A stretch of DNA of 64,000 bases from Bagarius yarrelli (Eukaryota; Chordata; Actinopteri; Siluriformes; Sisoridae), in contig VCAZ01000190.1 in NCBI GenBank assembly GCA_005784505.1, forward strand, positions 263,501-327,500, written 5' to 3'. Each line of letters starts with the position of its first letter. Within the stretch, counting starts at the first letter, position 1. Positions 61,101 to 64,000 of this stretch are shown here, piece by piece. Made by a program: the position numbers and the translations under genes. The notes below the pieces were generated by a model. The model worked only from the letters and a program-made list of their open reading frames with translations, was not told the origin of the DNA and did not search any database.

Positions 61101-63672
61101 CGTTGGTGTTAGTCGTTGGTGTTAGTCGTTGGTGTTAGTTATTGGTGTTAGTTGTTGGTGTTAGTCGTTGGTGTTAGTTGTTGGTGTTAGTTGTTGGTGT
61201 TAGTTGTTGGTGTTAGTCGTTGGTGTTAGTCGTTGGTGTTAGTTTGTTAGTTGTTGGTGTTAGTCGTTGGTTGTTTAGTCGTTGGTGGTATTTAGGGTGT
61301 TAGTTGTGATGTTAGTTTATTGGTGTTTAGTCGTTGGTGTTAGTCGTTGGTGTTAGTCGTTGGTGTTAGTCGTTGTGTGTTGTTTGGTGTTAGTTTAGTC
61401 GTTGTGTAGTTGGTTGTGTGGTAGTAGTTTAGGTTGTTAGTCGTGGTGTTAGTTTGTGTTTAGTCCTTGGTTTAGTTTGGTGTTAGTTGGTGTGTGTTGG
61501 TGTTAGTCGTTTGGTGTTTGGTGTAGTCGTTAGGTGTTGTTGGTGTTAGTCGTTGGTGTTAGTCGTTGGTGTTAGTCGTGGGTAGTCGTTGGTGTTAGTC
61601 GTTGGTGTTATTTGTTGGTGTTAGTCGTTGGTGTTAGTCGTTGGTGTTAGTCCGTTGGTGTCGTAGTGTAGTTTGTGTGGTGTTAGTTGTGTTAGTCGTT
61701 GGTGGTTAGTCGTTGTTGTTATCGTTGTTATCGTTAGGTGTTAGTCGTTGGTGTTAGTCGTGGTGAGTCGGAGGGGTTAGTCGTAGTTGTTAGGTCGTTG
61801 GTAGTGTTAGTCGTTGGTGTTAGTCGTTGGTGGTAGTCGTTGGTGTTAGTTGGTGTTAGGTGTTAGTTGTTGGTTGTTAGTGTGGGGTTAGTCGTTAGTG
61901 TTAGTAGTCGTTGGGGTTAGTCGTGGTGTTAGTCGTTAGGTTAGTCGTGGTGTTAGTCGTTGGGTTAGTTCGTCGTGTAGTCGTGTTAGTCGTTGGTGGT
62001 TAGTTGGTGTTAGTCGTTAGTGTTAGTCGTTGGTGTTAGTCGTTAGTTGGTGTTAGTCGGGTGTTAGTTTGTTAGTGTTAGTTGTTTGTGGTGTTAGTCG
62101 TTGGTTGTAGTCGTTTAGTCGTTAGTCGTTAGTGTTAGTTGGGTGTTAGTCGTTAGTGTTAGTCGTTGGTGTTAGTCGTTGGTTAGTTAGTCGTTAGGTT
62201 AGTGTTGGTGTTAGTTAGTTGGTGTTAGTCGTTTAGGGTTAGAGTAGTTGGTGTTAGTCGTTAGTGTTGTCGTGGTGTTAGCGTTGGTGTTAGTTGTTAG
62301 TGTTAGTTGTTGGTGTTAGTTGTTGGGGTAGTCGTTGGTGTTTGTGTTAGTTTGTTAGTCGTTGGTGTTAGTGTTGTTTAGGGGAGTCGTGGTGTTATGT
62401 TGTTGTGTGTAGTCGTGGTGTTAGTAGTTAGTTGGTGTTAGTCGTTGGTGTTAGTCGTTGGTGTGTAGTCGTTAGTGTTCGTTGGTGTGTAGTTAGTGTT
62501 AGTTGTTGGTGTTGTCGTTGGTGTGTTAGTATGGTTAGTCGTTAGTGTTAGTCGTTAGTGTTGGTGTTAGTCGTGTTAGTCGTTGGTGTTAGTCGTTAGT
62601 GTTGTTGTTAGTTGTTGGTTGTTAGTCGTTGGTGTTAGTCGTTAGTGTTAGTCGTTAGTGTTTAGTCGTTTGTGTTAGTCGTTGTGTTAGTGTGAGTGTT
62701 AGTGGTTAGTTGTTGCGTTGGTTGTTAGTGTTGGCGTGTTTAGTCGTTTAGTGGTTAGTCGGTGTTGGTTAGTGTTAGTCGTTGGTGTTAGTGTTTGGGT
62801 GTAGTCGTTAGTGTAGTTGTTGGTGTTAGTCGTTGGTGTTGTAGTAGTCGTTAGTTAGTTAGGTGTTAGTCGTTAGTGTTAGCGTTGGGTTAGGTGGTTG
62901 TTAGTTGTTAGGGTGTTGGTTGGTGTTAGTTGTTGGTGTTAGTCGTTGTGTTAGTCGTTGTGTGTTAGTTTGTTAGTGTTAGTCGTTAGTGTTAGTCGTG
63001 GTGTAGTCGTTAGTGTTTAGTTGTTGTTAGTGTTAGTTTTAGGTTGGTCGTTGGTGTAGTCGTTGGTGGTTAGTCGTTAGTGTTAGTCGTTCGTGTGTTA
63101 GTCGTTGGTGTTAGTCGTTAGTGTTAGTGTTAGTCGTTGGTTTTGTTAGTTGTTGGTGTTAGTCGTTGGTGTTAGTCGTGGTGTTAGTGTTGGGTTAGTC
63201 GTTGGTCGTTGTTTGTTAGTAGTTGGTAGTCGTTAGGTTAGTGTTGTTAGTTTGTTAGTCGTTGGTGTTAGTTGTCGTTAGTCGTTAGTCGTGGTAGTTG
63301 TTAGTCGTTAGTGTGTAGTCGTGTGTGGTGTCGTTGTTAGTCGTTAGTCGTTAGTCGTTGTGTTAGGTTGTAGTCGTTGGTGTAGTTAGTGTAGTTGTTG
63401 GTGTTAGTCGTTGGTGTTAGTCGTTGGTGTTAGTTGTTGGTGTTAGTTGTTGGTGTTAGTCGTTGGTGTTAGTTGTTGGTGTTAGTCGTTGGTGTTAGTC
63501 GTTGGTGTTAGTCGTTGGTGTTAGTCGTTGGGTTAGTCGTTGGTGTTAGTCGTTGGTGTTAGTTGTTGGTGTTAGTTGTTAGTGTTAGTTGTTGGTGTTA
63601 GTCGTTAGTGTTAGTTGTTGGTGTTAGTTAGTCGTTGGTGTTAGTTGTTGGTGTTAGTCGTTGGTGTTAGTC
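61101..63672. repeat. 13-bp satellite array, about 2.6 kb
   Basis: Unit GTTGGTGTTAGTC with common variants GTTGGTGTTAGTT and GTTAGTGTTAGTC, near 200 copies. Units are regular at both ends (61101-61240 and about 63400-63672) but between them carry very many one- to three-base gains and losses. Confidence 0.95.
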
Positions 63673-63835
63673 CCGCTTTGTCTAGTTTTGTGTTTTAATG
63701 ATTTGCGTCTGAAGGTGTTTCTTATCCAGAAATATGCACACTGTTTATTCTAAGCTTCAGACCACCCACTGCTCCTCAACACTGTAATTTACTACAGTAT
63801 CCTTTAATCTAACGACCCGACCAGAGACAGGCTAC

Positions 63836-63839
<4 letters not shown>

Positions 63840-63868
<29 letters not shown>
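63840..63868. repeat. CA microsatellite
   Basis: Uninterrupted (CA)n beyond the satellite array. The rest of 63673-64000 shows nothing recognisable. Confidence 0.95.
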
Positions 63869-63873
<5 letters not shown>

Positions 63874-64000
63874 TATGAAAATATGCAGGATCCCCGACAC
63901 ACACCCTGTTTATATGTACACAAAGAAAGAAAGCCAGAATAAACGGGCGCTCCGTCATTAGTGGGGACTAAAACAGGAAGAAGAGCGACACTTCCTGTGA

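Noticed and set aside
61101..63672. CRISPR-like array
   Set aside because: Contiguous 13-bp repeats without spacers in a vertebrate sequence: a satellite.

Overview
This window looks like a teleost fish nuclear genome. It has long introns, split exons with GT-AG junctions, dense (CA)n/(TC)n microsatellites, and many tRNA-derived SINE-like and hAT-type elements of the kind common in fish. I cannot name the order or species from the sequence alone.

The only protein-coding gene I can support is on the minus strand and covers about 50 kb (54863 down to 4379). It is a neuropilin-2 orthologue (nrp2; I cannot tell whether it is the nrp2a or nrp2b teleost paralogue). Fifteen shared exons encode, in order: signal peptide, CUB a1 and a2, two F5/8-type C (discoidin) domains b1 and b2, a Ser/Thr-rich linker, a MAM domain and a short stalk. 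After the 33-nt exon 15 the gene has two mutually exclusive 3' ends. A terminal exon at 8699-8988 gives a neuropilin-2b-type membrane anchor and tail (913 residues). A cassette exon at 5456-5515 followed by a terminal exon at 4379-4683 gives a neuropilin-2a-type transmembrane segment and a tail ending in Ser-Glu-Ala (938 residues). Every exon junction keeps phase. Two exons (9 and 14) each lack one base in a homopolymer run, which breaks the frame as printed. Both breaks look more like assembly errors than real mutations.

Layout: 1-4378 is 3' flank and the probable 2a 3'UTR, with an hAT-like copy. 4379-12349 holds the alternative 3' ends, the membrane-proximal exons, a degenerate telomere-like block and two hAT elements. 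12349-27942 holds the MAM, b2, b1 and a2 exons, with a very dense simple-repeat cluster at 15.2-17.9 kb. 27943-48282 is mostly two large introns (7.2 and 13.0 kb) with many SINE copies, an hAT BED-finger relic and a foldback element. 48283-54863 holds a1, intron 1 and the signal-peptide exon. 54864-64000 is the CpG-dense 5' flank and probable promoter, then intergenic DNA with a dispersed repeat pair in inverted orientation and a 2.6-kb array of a 13-bp satellite.

Role, from family knowledge: neuropilin-2 is a cell-surface co-receptor for class 3 semaphorins (with plexins) and VEGF-C/VEGF-A (with VEGF receptors) in axon guidance and in vascular and lymphatic growth. The a1/a2 domains bind semaphorin, b1/b2 bind basic C-terminal ligand tails, and MAM supports receptor assembly. 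The alternative tails decide whether the C-terminal PDZ-binding SEA motif is present.
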